Source of the DNA: Liquidambar formosana
Lineage: Eukaryota > Streptophyta > Magnoliopsida > Saxifragales > Altingiaceae
Direction: 5' to 3'
Assembly (NCBI GenBank): GCA_039720395.1
Contig: CM077831.1
Coordinates: 3,018,003-3,082,002, forward strand
DNA: 64,000 bases
The stretch's first letter is position 1; every line of letters starts with the position of its first letter. The notes under the pieces were generated by a model that did no database searches, was not told the origin of the DNA, and saw only the letters and a program-made list of their open reading frames with translations. The position numbers and the translations under genes were made by a program. This document shows, one piece after another, positions 23,810 to 36,098 of the stretch.

Positions 23810-26042
23810 TGTAAAGTCCATGTTTTCAATGTTGTCATATTCCGTGCCAAAGTATGGTTGAGTCTTGGGTTGATTGAAGATGTGTGAAACTTCAAAGATG
23901 CGTTAAAGAACAAAGGTTCAAAGCTATGCGGCTCTCACTCGTTCTCTAGGAAGGTAAGTGACCATAGTTGCCCATTTCATAGGTGTTTAATTCATTGAAA
24001 ATCATTTTTAATGTTTTCATCAAAGGAAGAGTGGTTTTTGAGGTTTTGGTGACATTCCCAATCGATTGGGGTTGATAGCCAATCGATTGGAGATGTTTTG
24101 TTAAAAACTTTTTGCTACTATTTTTTAGGATCGATCGTGGTCACTAGAGGATTGATCCTAGGGTGCCCAGAAATGTCATTTTTCCACTGTTTTTTATGAT
24201 CGATCGTAGGGTCCTGTAGGATCGATCCTAGCTCGTAAAAATTAGTTTTTAAATTTCTTAAAACTTTCCTATTTGATCTTAAAATGAATCCCAATCACTT
24301 GGGGTGTTTTATTCTTTATAAATAGGGTTTGTTTTCATAGAGAGGGCTAAGCAAGCCTCTCCCAATTAGGTTTTACAAAGTTCATCTTCTCAAACCTCTC
24401 TAGAGCACTTTAACCTAGGTTTTCACAAACATGCTCTAGAGACTTTCAAACCACACATTATTTCAAATCTTTGAGTGTTTGGGAGACTGTTGCGACGGTG
24501 ATCGAGCTTGCGAGTTCGTGATTAAAGGCATCGCTGTGAAAGAGGTTGGTTGCGACCAAAGCCGTGACGACGGAGATCGATCATGTGTGATCGTGGGAGT
24601 GAAGACAATTGCATGAGTCCTTGTGTGGTCTGTAAGTGTGTCTTGTACTCGTTTATTTTATAGTGGATTTGCTTCAACTAGACGAGGTCCCGTGGTTTTT
24701 CCCATCTAGGGTTTTCCACGTAAAAATTCTCTTGTGACATTTTTACTACTTTATGGTTTGATTATTGTGTGATTTGTAACGCCCCAAAATTTATATACAA
24801 TAAACACATACAATTTTTATGAGCTCCGTACAAATAAACCTTTTCAAAAGTAAATTCTTTTTGAAAATACAGAGTATTGCGCAGCTGCGGGTAGCGATGG
24901 TTAACCCAAAACTCATCATCAATGTACATTGGCCAACTAATTAAATAAATTACATCAGCTTTAAATAAAAATAAATATACACAATAATCTCTCCAAATCT
25001 CAACCCCAATTCTACTACGTGCCTCCAACAATGATCACCTGAAAATATATTGGGGTGAGCAAGCAATACCCCAGTAGGAAATCCAATTCCTATACAATAA
25101 ATAATGTTTTCAAATATCACATACAAGCATTTATATATTCAAAATAATATATAAATCAAATAATACTAACTCCAAATCATCAATCTCAAATATAATCCAA
25201 CTGTCAATGAAATCAACCATCATAAACCTCAAATAAATCACCATCAATAATTATCATTTTGCATAAATCAAATCTTAACATATGCTTCAAAATAATCATC
25301 ATTCACTGTACAAGAATTTAAACCCCTACCTCAAAATAAGTGAAGAAAATAAAAAACTGCAAATGTGGGATTGGAGCTCCCATCTCTTGTAAACATTTAT
25401 CTGCCCTTTGCCTCTCGCTGCTTCCTCCCTGCCTTTCTCTCTTTCTCTTCTCCCTTCTTCTCTATTTATTTCTTCTTTCTCACTCATGTCCCTATCTCCC
25501 TTTCTCTCTCTTCCTTATCTTTTCTTCTTTTCTTTCTTCTCTTCTCACGCAATCTTTGCCAAATCCGTCCCTTCCCCCAATTCTTCTCTTTCTTTTTCTT
25601 TTTTTCTTTTCTTCTACACCTACCTACCACCTTTCCTTCCTTTTCTTCTATTCTCACGCCACTTTTCTTCCTTCTTTATTATCTCCTTTTGAATTTTCTT
25701 CTCCTTTTTCTTTTCTTGTCTCTTCTATCCTCCATATATATATATCACAATCACAATCACAATTTAATCATCTTTCTCCACACAAAGCAATTTAATGTAA
25801 TGTCTCCCAACATCCAACTGACCTCATCTTCATTCTCAATATAAAATATTTAAAATTATCACCTTGTGTATAATTCCACCAAATATACACGTAAAATAAA
25901 TCAATAAATATTCAGGATATTACATGATTGATTGATAGATTTTAGGATTTGAATTGATTGGATAAAAATTGGGTAAAATAAATTTAAATACCTATTCAAC
26001 CCCCTTTCTAGGTATTGTAGGCTTGGTAAAACCGGAATTTCA
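23810..26042 (+). repeat. 5' LTR of the Copia element (with nested insert)
   Basis: Removing the nested LTR 24775-25924 and one copy of its duplication leaves about 1078 bp, matching the 3' LTR. A TATA box, TATAAATAG, lies at about 24317, ahead of the likely transcription start. The flanking phrase AATCGATTGGGG is repeated within the LTR at 24059-24090. Confidence 0.85.
24775..25924 (+). mobile_element. Solo LTR, family X, nested in the Copia 5' LTR
   Basis: A 1150-bp insert starts TGTAACGCCCCAAAATTTAT and ends GGATATTACA, with an exact 5-bp duplication TGATT on both sides (24770-24774, 25925-25929). The uninterrupted sequence is seen in the 3' LTR. TG..CA ends with no internal region indicate a solo LTR left by LTR-LTR recombination. 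The C/T-rich part (25380-25730) yields long low-complexity open frames that are not genes. A second copy, inverted, lies at 29705-30890. The TGTAACGCCCC start resembles plant Ty3/gypsy LTRs (inference). Confidence 0.9.
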
Positions 26043-26117
26043 ATTGATATCAAAGCGTAGGTTCACTCTTAAGGTTTAACAACCTGAGTGTTGATCTTTT
26101 CATTTGATTCCGGTAGT

Positions 26118-27573
26118 ATGGAGCCTGTCAAACTTTCAATACCATATTTTAATGGTAAGGATTATAGGTATTGGAAGGCTCTTATGCGAGCCTATCTTAA
26201 ATCAATTTATGAGAGAGTGTGGCTTGCTGTGATTGATGGATATACTCCACCTAAGGTGGTTGTGGAAGGTATATCTATTGACAAGCCTAAAGTTCAATGG
26301 ACTAAAGAAGATTATGAAGAACTTAAATGGAATTCCAAAAGAATCAATGCTATTTTCAGTGGAATATCCTGAGATGAATTTCGAAGGGTAGCCCATTGTG
26401 AATATGCAAAAGAGGCTTGAAATATCCTTGAGAAAACTCATGAAGGTACCATATATGTTAAAAACACTAAATTTCAAATGCTCACTACCTTGTATGAACA
26501 AGAGACTATGAAAGAGAATGAAGTGTTTGATGAGTTTAATGCAAGATTGAGTGATATTGTCAATTCTAGGTTTTCCTTAGGTGTTGTTATGTCTGATGCT
26601 ACAATCAATAGGAAAATCCTTAGATCTTTGCCTAATAGGTTCCTTCCTAAGATCACTTCCATTGAAGATAATAAAGATTTAGATTCCATGAAAAAGGAAG
26701 ACTTGGTTAGTGAAATTCAGAATTATGAGATGAGGTTTTGCAAACCTAAAAACATTGGAAGTGTCTTGAGTACTGTGAGTGAGAAGTCTAGCAAACATGA
26801 TTCTAGAACTAATTCTGAATTTGATATTTCTGAGGAGGAAATTGCCTACTTTGTTAAAAAATTTAAGAAATTCTTCAGAAATCCTAGAAGTAGTGTTTCC
26901 AATTCTAGAAATAGTAATAGTGCTATCTTTAGTAGGAACAATGGATCTAACTCTAGCAAAGGTAATGGTTCTAGTTCCAATAAGGATAGGAGGGAGAGAA
27001 ATAGGTCTAGATCTCAGTCTAAAACTCAGGGAGAGAGACCTAATGATATGAATGATGAGAGAGATAAAATTCAATGTTATGAATGTCATGATTTTGGTCA
27101 TATTGCTCCTAAATGTGCTAATACTAAGAAGAAACAAAGTAGTGGTCAGAATAATGGAAAGGGATATAATGCTACTTTGAGTGATAGTGAGACTGAGTTG
27201 AATTATGAGGATTCCTCCCAAGGAGAAGAGGATAACTCCAATTTCATGACCTTTACTTCTATTCATCAGGTTAATGATAAAATCTCATCAAGTGTTATTG
27301 ATTCTGAGAGTCAGGGGGAGTCTGAATAAGATGAGATTAATTCTGAAAATTCTGAAAATATGATTGAATCTGATGAAGAAGAAGAAGACCTTCAATTAGC
27401 TTATAACAAGTTGTTTGAAGAGTGTCTAAAAACCAAAAAGTCTAATAAATCTCTATACATTAAGGTTAAAACTTTTGAAAAAGAGATAGAGACTTTAAAG
27501 ATGGAATTGTCTGAATCTAAGGGTCATGAGAGTCAGTTGAGCACTCAAAAAGCACTTCTTGCTAATAAGGTGG
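26118..27573 (+). pseudogene. Copia Gag, N-terminal part (UBN2-type capsid and zinc knuckle)
   Basis: The frame begins MEPVKLSIPYFNGKDYRYW, the typical start of Copia UBN2-type Gag, and runs through a capsid-like region (MLTTLYEQETMKENEVFDEF, LRSLPNRFLPKITSIED). A basic Ser/Asn-rich stretch follows, then the CCHC knuckle CYECHDFGHIAPKC (about 27077-27118). An acidic, coiled-coil-like tail continues to the nested insertion at 27574. Three in-frame stops break it. At about 26370 and 26418, TGA replaces an expected Trp. At 27327, TAA lies in an acidic run (SE-stop-DE). TGG-to-TGA changes fit C-to-T decay of methylated DNA. The protein would normally form the particle that packages element RNA. 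Confidence 0.85.
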
Positions 27574-30500
27574 TGTGAACCCACGAAAATTGCCCCACAA
27601 GGGTTTGGCAAAATATGTGAAAGACAACAAACGAAAAGGAGTCGCCACCTCATTTTTTAAGGAAAAGAGGAAAACCATAAAATGTTTTATTTCCAAAAAC
27701 CTCATGATTCCATTTTAAGGAAAGGTAAAGTCTCTAAAACCAAAAAATTGGATTTGGGGGCTGAGTTACGACGTGGGAAGGTTCTGGGCTTAAGCCCATA
27801 GGCACCCACATCGCCCGAGTTGGTCTCATAATTTGATTGGGCTAACTTAATAACTTAATCACATGCAAATCAATATCAATCAACAAAATATAGCATGCAA
27901 ATCAATCATAAATCCATCCTACTCCTCTAGCAATCATATGTGATGAACAAATTCACCCTAATCCACTAGCAATCACAATCATGAATCCATCCTACTCCAC
28001 TAGCAATCATATGTGATGGATAAAAGAATAAAAGAAAACAGAAAACCTAGGATACTTAGTATCCTAGGTCGGACTTGAACCTCAAAGTGAGCGCCTACAT
28101 ACCATGCATGGAAATACATGGATCAAAGTCCACGTAGTTCGAAAAGAATAGGGTTAAATCCTAATACGGACTCATGGTAAAAACCCTTAGTTTCTTTATT
28201 TAAAATGATAGAGAATTTGATAAGTAAACCAAGTTTGAAACCAAGTAGCTTCCACAGGATAGAAACTTTGATAAGATAGGTATTTTATTTAACAAGGAAA
28301 CCTCTAGTAATGACCATGTATCCGTATTAAGAAATAATCCTAGAAAGGGAGAAGAGAAAGAGAGGTTAGGAAAACTGAATTAGGGCACTTCATACGTACC
28401 CTACTTATCTTATGCAATTTTCTCCAAGCAATGACAAGCTTAAGCGATAACAGCTTTATTTACAATAAGGCAATTATTGCACTTCTTTGCACTCTTACAC
28501 ATGCCCAAAACCATGCAAAAAGAACAAAACACTAATTTAGACAGAATACTAAAAGTCCTAAAATTATCCTAATAATCTTGCAAAAGCAATAATTAAAAGG
28601 AAACAAGAAACCCTAGTATGCTCCTTCATGCAATGACTTGGTCTACATGCACAAAACTAAGAAAAATATGCAAAAAACTCTATAATAATCATGAGAATAT
28701 CATTAAGCATGTAAACAAAGCTAACTCAAGACAAAAATATAATATTTTATGCAAAACATGAAAAAAGGCCTTTTTACGGTGAGCTTTCTTAAGCAAAATT
28801 ATCCTAAGATAATTTTATGTGGAAATCATCTCGTATGAAGGATCTATCAACATATCTTACATAAAATATATACTGAAGAACATAGTAGAGAAGATTTCAT
28901 GCTTAAACACATTCCCAAATACCCTCATGCAAAACCCTACTCTCTAAAAAGGATAATTATCCTTAAAAAGGATAATTTCTCCAAAACCCTAAAAAATAAA
29001 CTATATGAATGCAACACCCAACATGGTTCAACTCCAAATCACATATATAAACCAACCATGATGAAGAAAAAACCCAAAATATCAAAACAAATAGGCTATA
29101 TGAAACATGCATGACTTGAAAAGATAAAAAAGATAATGCTTTCAAAACCCTAGGTAATTAAGGACTATCAAACATATTAACCCATGAATAACCTTAAAAT
29201 CATACATATAACATCACAAAAGCATTGGATTTAATCAATATGCAAAGCTACTACATGCATTAGAACTATCATAGAAGAAGAAGGAGAAGAAGAAGAAGAA
29301 ACCCCAATTTCAGCAATTGAAAGGATGACTTACCTCTTGTAGAACTTCTCTTGCTTTTGAATTAACTCTTCTCTTGCTTGCTTAGGGTTAGAGAACATCT
29401 CTTTGATGTTCTTCAACTCCTAATCTCGTAGCTCCCTCTCTTTCTAAGTATAAAGTGCACTTGTAGCCCCCCTATGTGCTGAATATCATGTTCTTTATAT
29501 AGGGGACTGACCTTATAGACCAATGGCTAAGATTAATTCATTAAATAATGATCCTAGGGCTATTAGAGACTCTCTTGGTGCTCAAATAACTCAAAATTAC
29601 TCAATTCTAGGAGAAAACAACTTGCAAAGGCGGAGGAATCCGTCAAAAGAAGGAAGAAGAGGCAGAATCCCACTTAAAGACGAAGTCCCTTGGGTGACCG
29701 TCTGTGTAATACCCTGAATATTTATTAATCAATTTTACGCGTATATTCAGTGGAATTGTACACATAAGGATAATTTTAAATATTTTTGAGGTTAGTTGGA
29801 TGTTGGGAGACATTATATTAAATTGCTTTGGATGAAAAAGATGCTTAAATTGTAAGATATATATATATATATATATAGATATAGAAGGAAAAAGACAAAA
29901 GAAGAAAAGAATTGGGAAGTGAGAGACCACGTGAAAAGAAGAAAAGAAAGAAGAAAGTAGAAAAGTCAAAAGTAGAGATAAAGAAGGAAGAAAATGGTGT
30001 GTGAATAGAAGAAAGAGAAAAAAAAATAAAAAAAAAAGAAAGAAGATGGCAGAAGAGGACGTATGGGTGGAAGAAAGAAAAGAAGAAATAAATAGAGGAA
30101 ATGGGGACGGGAGAAAAGAAGGGAGAAAGAGAGAAGGAGAGAAGGAAATAAAAGGAGAAGAGAGGAGAGAAAGAAGAAGAAGCAGAGATGAAGCCAAGAG
30201 AGGCAGGGGCGGACGGATGGATGCTTGCAAGAGTTGGGAGTTCTAATCCCACATCTACAAATATAGATTTTGTATTTTTTTGAGCAGATTTACACGTTTA
30301 CAATTGTGGTTAATCATTTTATTCATTCAGTTTTGAGGTAGGGGGTTTAATTCTTGTACAGTGAATGATGATTATTTTGAAGCATATGTTACGATTTTAT
30401 TTATGCAAGGTGATAATTATTGATGATGATATATTTAAGGTTTATGATGGCTGATTTCATTGACAGTTGGATTATATTTGAGGTTGATGATTTGGAGTTC

Positions 30501-31742
30501 GTATTATTTGATTTATATATTATTTTGAATATATAAATGCTTGCATGTGATTTTGAAACATTATTTATTGTATAGGAATTCGATTTCCTACTGGGCAGTT
30601 GTTCACTCACCCTAATGTATTTTCAGGTGATAATTGTTGGAGGCACGTAGTAGAATTGGGGTCGAGATTTGGAAAAGTTATAGTGTACATTTATTTTTAT
30701 TTCAAGCTGATGTAATTTTATTCATTTGGTTGGCCAGTGTATATTGATGATAAGTTTTGGGTTAACCATGGCTACCCGCAGCTGCGCAATACTATGTATT
30801 TTCAAATAGGATGTATTTTTGAAAAGGTTTATTTGTACGGAGCTCATAAAAACTATACATGTTATTGTTTATAAATTTTGGGGCGTTACAGTCTGGGCCC
30901 AGACGGTCAGCCGTCAGGGCTTGGATGGCTGACTGTCTGGCCCCAAACGGTCACCCGAGGGGCTCCTATCAGCTTACCTCAGTTAGACTCCTTCGCCTTC
31001 TGGAAGTCTTTCGGGGTTCAAATTAAATCCGATTTTGACGAAATAAAAGCCAAAACGACCGTGCTTTTAAAAGGAACACACTTTTAGACATTTGAGGACA
31101 AAAATCCTTAACCATGGGTTCATGGTTAGGTTTTACAAAGGCGGCTAACCACTGTGCACCTCTGTCGCAAAGCTAAGGTTTGCACACAAGGTTGATCCAA
31201 ATGCTTTCCAAATCAAAATTTAACCTTTTAAAATATGTTTATGATGTAAATAAAGCCCAATCGAAGTTAAATGAGAGAAAATGGAGAGGGTCACATGAGT
31301 CAATTTAAGCAAAACAAGAGAGGGTCTTTTAGCCAACCTGAACCGTTATAAGCCGAATTGATCTCAAACCATTGATGTTTGAGCCAAACAAGAGAGGGTC
31401 TTTTAGCTAACTTGAACTGTTATGAGCCGAATTGATATTAAACCATTAATTCATCAAATTGAACCTATATATAGACTTTATATATCCATATGAACTCTAA
31501 TTAACAACTTGGAGGTCATTTCAATGTCAAATGGGAAAGATACGACTTAAAAGACAACAATGCCCTTAAAGTCACAAAATCTCTAATTGACTATTGAAAC
31601 CTCCTCCAAATCAAACCAAAATTCATATGCATAATCCTTAATGCCTTAAAAACCTAATGCAAATGCCTAAACTCAAAAATAAAATAAAAAACCTACATGA
31701 AATGATGACCTCTAACTAAGGTGACAAAAATGGGGTGTGACA
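27574..31742 (+). mobile_element. Large solo LTR nested in the Copia gag region
   Basis: This 4169-bp insert starts TGTGAACCCACGAAAATTGC and ends GGGGTGTGACA, with an exact 5-bp duplication GGTGG (27569-27573, 31743-31747). Removing a further insert (29705-30890) leaves about 2.98 kb. No primer site, polypurine tract or coding region is visible, so it is best read as a solo LTR of a large-LTR family. Near its start it carries AAAGGAGTCGCCACC and GAGTTACGACGTGGGAAGG, blocks I associate with big plant Ty3/gypsy LTRs (inference). The host Gag frame resumes right after it (NK|VVRLEKEKLEL). Confidence 0.85.
29705..30890 (-). mobile_element. Solo LTR, family X, second copy, inverted
   Basis: The insert runs TGTAATACCCTG...GGGGCGTTACA and has an exact GTCTG duplication (29700-29704, 30891-30895). 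Its reverse complement aligns with the solo LTR at 24775-25924 from end to end. The C/T-rich part is seen here as G/A-rich DNA at 29890-30200. It is the innermost layer of the nest: small gene, Copia element, large LTR, this LTR. Confidence 0.9.
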
Positions 31743-32583
31743 GGTGGTTCGACTTGAAAAGGAGAAGCTTGAATTGTTTGAGTCTAAGAAAAGTCTTGAG
31801 CTGAGAGTAGTAAATATTGAGAAAGATTTGAAGACTAAGATAGGAGATCTTGAGAAAATGTCAAAAGGTAAAGAGACCTTAGACAAGTTGTTACGTGTAG
31901 GACAGAGTCCTAGTGATAGGCGTGGTTTAGGCTTTGTTAGTGATAGGGTTACTCCTAATTCATCTAAAACCATATTTGTCAAGGCTTAAGAGTCTCAAGT
32001 TATTCAATCTGTCATTCCTCCACCTATTGTGCCTTCAAAGCGAGTCCCTATTTGTGTTCATTATGGCTTGAAAGGATATATTAGACCTAGATGCCCAATC
32101 CTTAGGGAGAATCAAGAGTTACCTCGAAAGAATCCACCTAAGAAGGTAGATAGTGACTTCCATAGGCAAGTGAAGAGGTCTAATGGATATGATATTCCTT
32201 ATGTTTGGAATAGATCCTCTCCTAGGAGTACTCTGGTGTGTCATCATTGTGGTAAGATAGGTCACATTCATCCTAACTGTTTTCATCTTAGGAATGGTTC
32301 TTCTAGGTCTTCTAGAAGTCCTATCTTGAGTTGGGACAATGTAGGTGATTGTCTTAGGAAGCTATGTCAAGAGGTTGTTGATTTGAGACAAATTGCCCAT
32401 AGAGGATTAGGCACTTCTTCCCGTGATCCTATGAGTGATTCTATACAAGCTGTGAGTTTTCTTAGAGAGAGATTCATTGCTAGGAAAGAATGGGTGAAGA
32501 AAAAGGATTCTGAATATTATACTCCACTTATTAGTGTTGTGCAAAAGGATAAGGGTAAAGGCATTGTGCTAGATTCTAGTTGA
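31743..32583 (+). pseudogene. Copia Gag, C-terminal part with second zinc knuckle
   Basis: The frame continues the coiled coil (VVRLEKEKLELFESKKSLEL) and is broken by TAA at 31987. It then encodes a decayed knuckle (CVHYGLKGYIRPRC, second Cys and His replaced by Tyr) and an intact one, CHHCGKIGHIHPNC. A segment ending WVKKKDSEYYTPLISVV follows, and stops at 32581-32583. In full SIRE/Maximus elements this part leads into the protease (DSGCSRHM-like motif). That motif and all of pol are absent here, so the deletion starts at about this point. Confidence 0.8.
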
Positions 32584-34411
32584 GTTGGCTTGTGTCCGAA
32601 ATAACATTAAACTACCTATGGTCCGCAAAGACCTTAAACTATCCATAGTGCTCTAAGTTTGATCTTTTATCTATATCATTCTTGTTGTTTCTAGAGCTAT
32701 GGAGTATTTAGGATTTATTGCTTTTGTGTGTGTTTTTGTTTTTTTTTTGGAGTTTAATTGTTTTTATTTTTTCATTGGTATAAAAAAAAATGAAAAATTC
32801 AGAAAAACCAAAAAAATTTTCTTGTGTGCTTTGCTATTCTTGGCTAGTTGTGTGTTTTACTTATATATGATTTGCACTAAGATATTGAGACTATATCCGT
32901 TGTGATTGTCATATTGAGTTGAAATTTATAAATTGATAAATTTGATATTTAGTCTCACTTTCTTAAGCACACTTAGTGGAGTAGTTCTGAATTTACATGC
33001 TATACACTTTACACTGCACCACTGACATATGACTTTGGGGTTTTTAGGCTAATTCTATGAATTGTTAAATCTATGTCTAAAAATTTCTTGGGATGCTAGA
33101 ATTTGAATGACATATATGTTATGCATATCCCTATGTCTCATGAAAAGGGCTACCTTCGCGTTGTCCGAAGCTAACGTGAGGTAATTCATGGAGAGGGCTG
33201 GTTGCGTAAAAATGTAAAGCCATCATGTTGATAATAAAAAAAATATTGATGGTGAGTTTCAATAAAAAATTAATGTATGTTTAAAAGAGAAAAAAAATTG
33301 AAAAATATGGGAAAGGTACAAAAACTTGATACCTACAAAATAATTCCCAAAGCTCATAGCAAAAGAAAAAGAAAACATTACAAAGGGTGAAAAGCAATCT
33401 TTTCGATTCTAACATGGTTTGAATTCTTTTTCTTTATTTTCTTTGAAATTATTAGACTTTGGTTAGCATGAATAGTTTTGCCAACCGACCCCGTTGGCGT
33501 TGTCAATGCATTATACACTTAGCATGTGAAATTTCTTGAATAACTTTTCTAATCGTGCATAAGTGTGTTGAATTTTATTGAAAATTTGCAATTATGTCTT
33601 TGATGACTCATGTGCTTCTATATTGTGGAATGATGTCTCAATTTTAGTTCTTTTTCTATATTTGTGGAACACCCTAACATATCCTCGTATTGTCAAGTGC
33701 ACATGTTTTGTTTATTTTATTTTTTTTTATTATTTCTTTTTGTGCATTGTTTGAGGGGGAGTTAAAAGTGTTTGTCAGAGTGAATATGAGTTGTTATTCC
33801 TTATGTCCTCATCTTGAGTACATTTTTTTTATATATCTTTTTGTCTCTTGATGTGAGGATGGCGATGCTAGTGGTATTGAGATTGGATCCTGGTTTAGGA
33901 CTTTGGGTGTTACTTTGATGTTTTCATTTCTCTGATATGCTGTTCTTAAAGCTTGGTTTATGAAATCACTTGGTTCTTCTTGCTATTCTTTGATTTCCCT
34001 CTGATGTGGTTTCATTCTTTTATTTTTGTGCTTTCCTTTGTCAATTCATGACAAAAAGGGGGAGAATAGTTTTGAGTTTTTAGCTGTATGCTTATTTGTA
34101 TGCCTGGGGAGAATATCATTGAGTTTGTATGCTTGGGGGAGGATAGAATATCATTGAGTTTTTAATCTATTTCTGTAATATTATGCTTGGGTCTTGTTTG
34201 TTCTTATTTGCAGATTACAGGTTAATAGGTTGAGTGTGAGAGTTAGTATTGTTTTTTTTTTTTTTGGTTCTTTACATGTAATATCTCTTTATTGAGTTGT
34301 AATTTTCATAATGAGTTTAGGACTTGTTCAGTTTTGTGGTTTGGGAATAGGTCTTATATCTCATGTCGAGATTTAGGTTGGTTTTTTCACGAAATTGCCA
34401 AAAGGGGAGAT
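32584..34411 (+). other. Non-coding 3' part of the Copia element
   Basis: No reliable open frame is seen in 1.8 kb. The part before the 3' LTR has purine-rich stretches (AAAAAGGGGGAGAA at about 34055, AAAAGGGGAGAT at 34400), as in SIRE-like elements. Short open frames at 32699-32905 and 34292-34480 have no domain. Confidence 0.6.
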
Positions 34412-35490
34412 TGTAAAGTTCCATGTTTTCAATGTTGTCATATTTCGTGCCAAAGTATGGTTGAGTCTTGGCTTGATTGAAGATGTGTGAAGCTTCAAAG
34501 ATGCGTTAAAGAACAAAGGCTCAAAACTATGCGGCTCTCACTCATTTTCTAAGAAGGTAAGTGACCATAGTTGCCCATTTCATAGGTGTTTAATTCATTG
34601 AAAATCATTTTTAATGTTTTCATCAAAGAAGAGTGGTTTTTGAGGTTTTGGTGACATTCCCAATCGATTGGGGTTGATAGCCAATCGATTGGAGATGTTT
34701 TGTTTAAAAAGTTTTTGCTACTGTTTTTTAGGATCGATCGTGGTCACTAGAGGATTGATCCTAGGGTGCCCAGAAATGTCATTTTTCCATTGTTTTTTAG
34801 GATTGATCGTAGGGTCTTTGAGGATCGATCCTAGCTCGTAAAAATCAATTTTTAAATTTCTTAAAACTTTCCTATTTGATCTTAAAATGAATCCTAGTCA
34901 CTTGGGGTGTTTTATTCTTTATAAATAGGGTTTGTTTTCATAGAGAGGGCTAAGCAAGTCTCTCCTAAGTAGGTTTTACAAAGTTCATCTTCTCAAACCT
35001 CTTTAGAGCACTTTAACCTAGGTTTTCACATACATGCTCTAGAGACCTTCAAACCACACATTATTTTACATCCTTGAGTGTTTGTGAGACCGTTGCGACG
35101 GTGACCGAGCTTACGAGTTTGTGATTAAAGGCATCGCTGTAAAAGAGATTGATTGCGACCAAAACTGTGACGACGGAGATCGATCATGTATGATCGTGGG
35201 AGTGAAGACAACTACATGAGTCCTTGTGTGGTTTGTAAGTGTGTCTTGTACTCATTTATTTCATAGTGGATTTGCTTCAACTAGACGAGGTCCCGTGGTT
35301 TTTCCCATCTAGGGTTTTCCACATAAAAATTCTCTTGTGATATTTTTACTACTTTATGGTTTGATTATTGTGTGATTGATTGATAGATTATAAGGTTTGA
35401 ATTGATTGGATAAAAATTGGGTACAATAAATTTAAATACCTATTCAACCCCCCTTCTAGTTATTGTAGGCTTAGTAAAACCAGAATTTCA
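34412..35490 (+). repeat. 3' LTR of the Copia element
   Basis: A 1079-bp copy of the LTR without the nested insert, TGTAAAGT to GAATTTCA. TATAAATAG lies at about 34920. Copy 2 of the small gene resumes directly after it. Confidence 0.88.
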
Positions 35491-35605
35491 GAGGGACCCT
35501 GTGCTTGAGGTTGAGTTGTAGTTGTAGAGTTTCCTTTACCAAAATCCGAACCGTTCAATGAAAAATTGCCTCCGATCTTTATGTTTGTTCGACATCTCGA
35601 TCAAC
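35491..35605 (-). pseudogene. Small Ser/Thr-rich protein gene, copy 2, 5' part
   Basis: The start of the coding exon is kept. Acceptor GTATTGCAG|GTTGA ends the intron at 35606, and ATG is at 35593-35595 (MSNK). Relative to copy 3 there is a one-base insertion within the first eight codons, so the conserved frame (IKIGGNFSLNGSDFGKGN) is no longer in phase with the ATG. The 5'-UTR intron is 35606-35715 (110 bp) with donor TTCG|GTAAAC. The gene then breaks at the Copia 3' LTR and resumes at 23809. It is therefore dead twice over, by frameshift and by insertion. Confidence 0.7.
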
Positions 35606-35715
35606 CTGCAATACAAATATATTGCTGAATAAGCTACGATTACAAATATACAATGGTTCTCATTACAGTGTAAAAAAAAATTGAAAAAAACAATTGTGGA
35701 TAGTGAATAGTTTAC

Positions 35716-35900
35716 CGAATTCAAGTACAAAACGCAGAGAACCCAATAGAACAAGAGTGGCTAGGAGATGAACTACCCTCGTTGTAGTGAGGAGAACTGA
35801 GTCGTGGAAGTCTGTATTTGTAGGCGAGTGGAAGGAATTGGACGGCTGAGATTAATTAGTTAAGGAAAATCGGACGGTGGTGGATAGGCTGAAGTCAGTG
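35716..35900 (-). promoter_or_regulatory. First exon and promoter region of copy 2
   Basis: Read on the minus strand, the 5' UTR follows a TATA-like CTACAAATACAG (about 35818-35829). Upstream lie blocks shared with copies 1 and 3: AATCTCAGCCGTCCAATTCC, CACCGTCCGATTTTCC and the GCGCACTGACTTCAGCC box. Conservation across three otherwise diverged loci suggests these boxes mattered for expression. Confidence 0.5.
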
Positions 35901-36098
35901 CGCGGCACTATTATTTTGTTCTTCATTTCGAAGCAAGTCAATATTTATATATTTAAATGAAATTATGTTTCGTCCTAATTTGAGATACAGATAAATAATA
36001 GATGATGAATTTAATAGAAACCCACCAACCGCGGCTAAGATTGACTAAGGGAGAATTGAAACAAACGCGACTAACTTAGTCCAAAAATTTATATGTAT

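Larger units (their letters stand above)
23810..35490 (+). mobile_element. SIRE-like Ty1/copia LTR retrotransposon lacking pol
   Basis: LTRs lie at 23810-26042 (enlarged by a nested insert) and 34412-35490 (1079 bp). They start TGTAAAGT and end GAATTTCA. After the 5' LTR the primer site TGATATCAAAGC (26045-26056) differs at two positions from the initiator-Met tRNA complement. A polypurine tract, AAAAGGGGAGAT, ends at 34411. The internal region encodes only a Gag-type protein (26118-27573 and 31743-32583). No protease, integrase, reverse transcriptase or RNase H is seen, so the copy is non-autonomous. The first ~150 bases of the two LTRs differ at about nine positions, so the insertion is not recent. 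It interrupts copy 2 of the small gene. I do not see an exact 5-bp target duplication (AGTAG against GAGGG). Confidence 0.88.

Noticed and set aside
25340..25844. Long Ser/Phe/Leu-rich open frames (up to 159 codons)
   Set aside because: They are three frames of one C/T-rich block inside a solo LTR. The same block appears inverted at 29643-30252. Low complexity, no domain.
26679..27266. 195-codon minus-strand frame
   Set aside because: Antisense shadow of the Copia Gag frame.
23805..35495. A 5-bp target duplication for the Copia element
   Set aside because: The flanks AGTAG and GAGGG do not match; the ends were set from the LTR pair instead.
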